NCBI GenBank assembly: GCA_024195585.1
Contig: SWBL01000684.1
Location: 1-11,457 of the forward strand
DNA: 11,457 nucleotides
Source of the DNA: Aureobasidium sp. EXF-3400
Lineage: Eukaryota; Ascomycota; Dothideomycetes; Dothideales; Saccotheciaceae
Reading direction: 5' to 3'
The notes under the pieces are model-generated. The model was not told where the DNA came from. It saw nothing but the letters and a program-made list of their open reading frames with translations, and ran no database searches. Position numbers and translations under genes: made by a program. The first letter of the stretch is position 1, and each line of letters begins with the position of its first letter. Positions 9,291-11,457 of this stretch are shown piece by piece.

Positions 9291-11025
9291 TCATGCGTTG
9301 GCGTGATACGATACACGTAATTCTGCTGATGGCTTTGGCGAATTGGAAGGAGCTGCAGCGCGAGCAGCAGCGACCGCCATATTCACGTCGTGCAGGTTAT
9401 TGTAACGCCCAGAGTGGCGTTGGCTGTTGCTGAAGTCACCACTGCCCCGAAGACTGGATGGTGGTTGAAGACTGTCCAAATGGTTGCTTGATCTCGAAGT
9501 CGCTCTGCTGTGGTTCGAGTCTTCAGGAGCTCGGATGGCAGTGAGGAAGCTGGATTGTGAGTCTTCTCTTCTCGGTCTTGCTAAAGATGGGTCGAAGACT
9601 GGGCTGGGTATCTTGGATATGCCTGGTGATTCTGTCATAGACATTCTGACTGGAGAAGACACAACACTGTCTGCGGCCAGGGTGCTAGGGACATCACGCG
9701 GAGATAGTAATGGTCGCTTTGCAAACTGGTCGACTGACATGCTTCTTTGAAGAGGAGAACTCGCTGCATGCTGTGGTCTGACTTGCGCAGGGCGAACATC
9801 ATCATCGTAATCAAAGGAAAACTTGCGTGCGTGTTCCAACCGCAACGACTCTGGGCGATTTCTGGTAGCGCGAGGTGTGAGCCGTTCTGTGCTGCCTGCT
9901 TCGAAAGATGGCGTGCGAAAACCATGGTAATGAACTGAGCGAGGCTCGTTCTCAGCGTTAGCGTCTCGTCGAAGTAATGCATCGTCGACATTAGTGATAG
10001 TTGCGTCTTCCTCTTCATCAATCATTGCAGTTTGTTGTTGGGCGGACCCGTCCACGGATGAGTCAGTGTCAGAGAGGGAAGGTCGTCCAGCCAGCATCTC
10101 GAACATGGAGGCTTGAGAGAGGCTCGTAAAGTCTTGGGGACTGGGAGGAGATTCGAAATCGCTGTAGTGGTTGGTCGTAGAGAATTTGTGTGAGAGAATG
10201 GCCATCTTTTGCGATGGTGACACAGGCCGGGTTCGGAATGGCACTAGCGAGGTCAGTGTTGGACTGCTTCGAAGGAAAAGGTGTTGTTATACCTCGTTGG
10301 CTCTTTCTGACAGCTTCCTGCCTCCTCTCATCCTCGACCCTTGTCCTTTCAAGGAACTCGAAAACAGTCTCTCTAGGATCGTCGCTGCTTGTGTTAGCAC
10401 TGGATGCAGTCCACCGTTTCTGCTCCCTGCGCAGTAGACTGCCTTGTCTGGCGCGCATAACTTCGGCAACTCCTTCCTTGTCCTTAGAGATGATGAGTTC
10501 GAGCCTCTTGACTTCAGCTTTGTACTCGTCTCTTTCTTGTTGCCATCCCTGTCGTTTGAGCTCCATCTCATGGTGTGATGAGAATCGAGTTTCCGCTTCG
10601 TACTTCAGCTTGCGCACAAGAGAGGCGTTTTCATCACGAAGGTTGCGGAATCCCTCGAAGACCATGAGTAGAGGCGAGTTGTGTTTGACATCAAGAGGGC
10701 GATACGGTTCTGCGATCAGGGTGCGCATTATCGCATCCATGATTTGGTCCGGATCAGGCTCACATCCTTCGGGCCAGGTTTGATAAGGGGAGGAGATGGT
10801 TTCCTTGAAAGAAGTGCGCTGATCGGCGGACCATATGGATGATCTGCCATGAGTGGAAGGGCCGGGTTTGGAGAAGTAGGAGCTGATCTTGGGTCGCACC
10901 TTCTTGCGAGTCGAGCCGAAGCCACTGGTGATATCTGGCTCCGTCTCGTCTTGCTCGCCAACAGGCAAGAGCGTATGCGAGAAACCAGGTTGAATTCTTC
11001 TGCGCCATTGGTAAACATCCGCCAT
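9291..11025 (-). CDS. Unrecognised coiled-coil protein with Ser/Pro-rich tail, complete, two exons, 561 aa
   Basis: Exons are 10293-11025 and 9291-10243, together 1686 bases: 561 codons plus TGA. The split codon G plus TG gives Val245. I do not recognise the family. Residues 1-90 are polar and basic (RRR at 8-10, RKK at 40-42). Residues 93-130, a compact hydrophobic and charged stretch around PYRPLDVKHNSPLLMVFEGF, look like the most folded and probably most conserved part. Residues 119-208 form a strongly charged predicted coiled coil, followed by an acidic/basic helix around 218-243. The rest (245-561) is low-complexity and Ser/Pro-rich, with eleven Ser/Thr-Pro dipeptides, a DEEED patch near 320 and an Ala-rich end. 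No signal peptide, membrane segment or catalytic motif is visible. A cytoskeletal, septal or scaffold role phosphorylated by CDK or MAPK would fit but is speculation. The ATG has G at -3 and at +4, and no earlier in-frame ATG was seen. Confidence 0.82.
10244..10292 (-). other. Intron of the coiled-coil gene (49 nt)
   Basis: The donor is GTATAA, the branch point CACTGAC and the acceptor CTCGCTAG. Splicing moves translation from one long open frame, ending in RKSQR, to the next, starting VPFRTRPVSP, with matching phase 1. Unspliced mRNA would read 74 further codons out of frame and stop at 10069, giving a 318-residue protein without the Ser/Pro-rich tail. Confidence 0.88.
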
Positions 11026-11457
11026 GTCTGATCTGATAGATGGTTGAATGTAGTGTATGGTGCGGTAGAGGAGGAGATGGATGCAATCAAAAGGTCAGTG
11101 TTATGATGGACACGCAATGTTGACATGAGCAAAGCAAGCGTAAATGAATGGAAGGCGCGACTACGCGACTTGCCTTTCTGTCAGAACCAGTTCACGTTCA
11201 CATCAAGCGCATAGCAGTGAATCACACAGTGATGGAAATGATGATATGTTTTTCTGCAATGAAGAAGATGAAATTGTCACATACATAATGATAAGTTGCT
11301 AAAATTGAGAATAGATATAACCCCAACTCCATGCACTCGTACCCGATGGATGACAGGACAAGTGTTTGGTAATGGTGGGGTCGTTGATATTGGCACGATG
11401 GAAAATCCTTCAGCAAATTCTGCATGGAGATCGCGAGTTGCTGTACACACTTATGCC
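11026..11457 (-). promoter_or_regulatory. Upstream region of the coiled-coil gene
   Basis: The 60 bases before the ATG are rich in C, T and A on the coding strand, with a CTCCTCCTCTACC tract near 11071-11083, as is usual in ascomycete leaders and start-site regions. Farther up are the CGCG tandem (11156-11171) and an AACCAGTT octamer (11185-11192). The segment 11221-11320 is distinctly AT-richer than the rest. A 67-codon minus-strand open frame at 11222-11425 lies in it and has no recognisable features. No gene enters the window from the right edge. Confidence 0.45.
11156..11171. repeat. Tandem CGCGACT 8-mer upstream of the coiled-coil gene
   Basis: CGCGACTA is followed directly by CGCGACTT (seven of eight bases identical), about 130-145 bases upstream of the start codon. 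On the other strand this reads as two AGTCGCG units, similar to the GTCGCG tandem at 7604-7618. The CGCG core is the type bound by APSES/MBF factors, but neither unit matches the full StuA consensus. Confidence 0.35.

Noticed and set aside
11222..11425. 67-codon minus-strand frame near the right edge
   Set aside because: It is short, in an AT-rich segment, with an unremarkable Ile/Tyr/Phe-rich translation and no family motif.

Overview
The window looks like nuclear DNA of a filamentous ascomycete, plausibly a dothideomycete. Base composition is balanced. Both genes carry short introns (49 to 94 bases) with GTAAG or GTATG-type donors, CTGAC or CTAAC branch points close to the acceptor, and long uninterrupted exons. 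There is no sign of bacterial operons, organellar DNA, or AT-rich RIP-degraded repeats. The class-level placement is inference.

Two protein-coding genes are supported, both on the minus strand. The first (3283-5889, four exons, 790 aa) is a complete grainyhead/CP2-family transcription factor. It has a Gln/His-rich N-terminal region, the CP2 immunoglobulin-fold DNA-binding domain, a short coiled coil with basic patches, and the grainyhead-type C-terminal dimerisation (ubiquitin-like) domain. Its first coding exon is only 14 bases. The second (9291-11025, two exons, 561 aa) encodes a protein I do not recognise. It has a charged N-terminus, a coiled coil at about residues 119-208, and a long Ser/Pro-rich tail with eleven Ser/Thr-Pro sites.

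Layout: 1-3282 is the region 3' of the CP2 gene, with no gene I can support; 3283-5889 is the CP2 gene; 5890-9290 is a 3.4-kb spacer between the two tandem genes, probably the CP2 leader and promoter; 9291-11025 is the coiled-coil gene; 11026-11457 is its upstream region. The large spacer holds a tiny upstream reading frame ending 5 bases before the CP2 start, a 13-bp ATF/CRE-like palindrome, and a tandem GTCGCG element that has a counterpart upstream of the second gene. No tRNA, rRNA, transposon, CRISPR array or gene cluster was found. Nothing ties the two genes functionally beyond adjacency and the weak shared motif. No clearly novel system is visible; the most useful leads are the unrecognised coiled-coil protein and the start-codon region of the CP2 gene.
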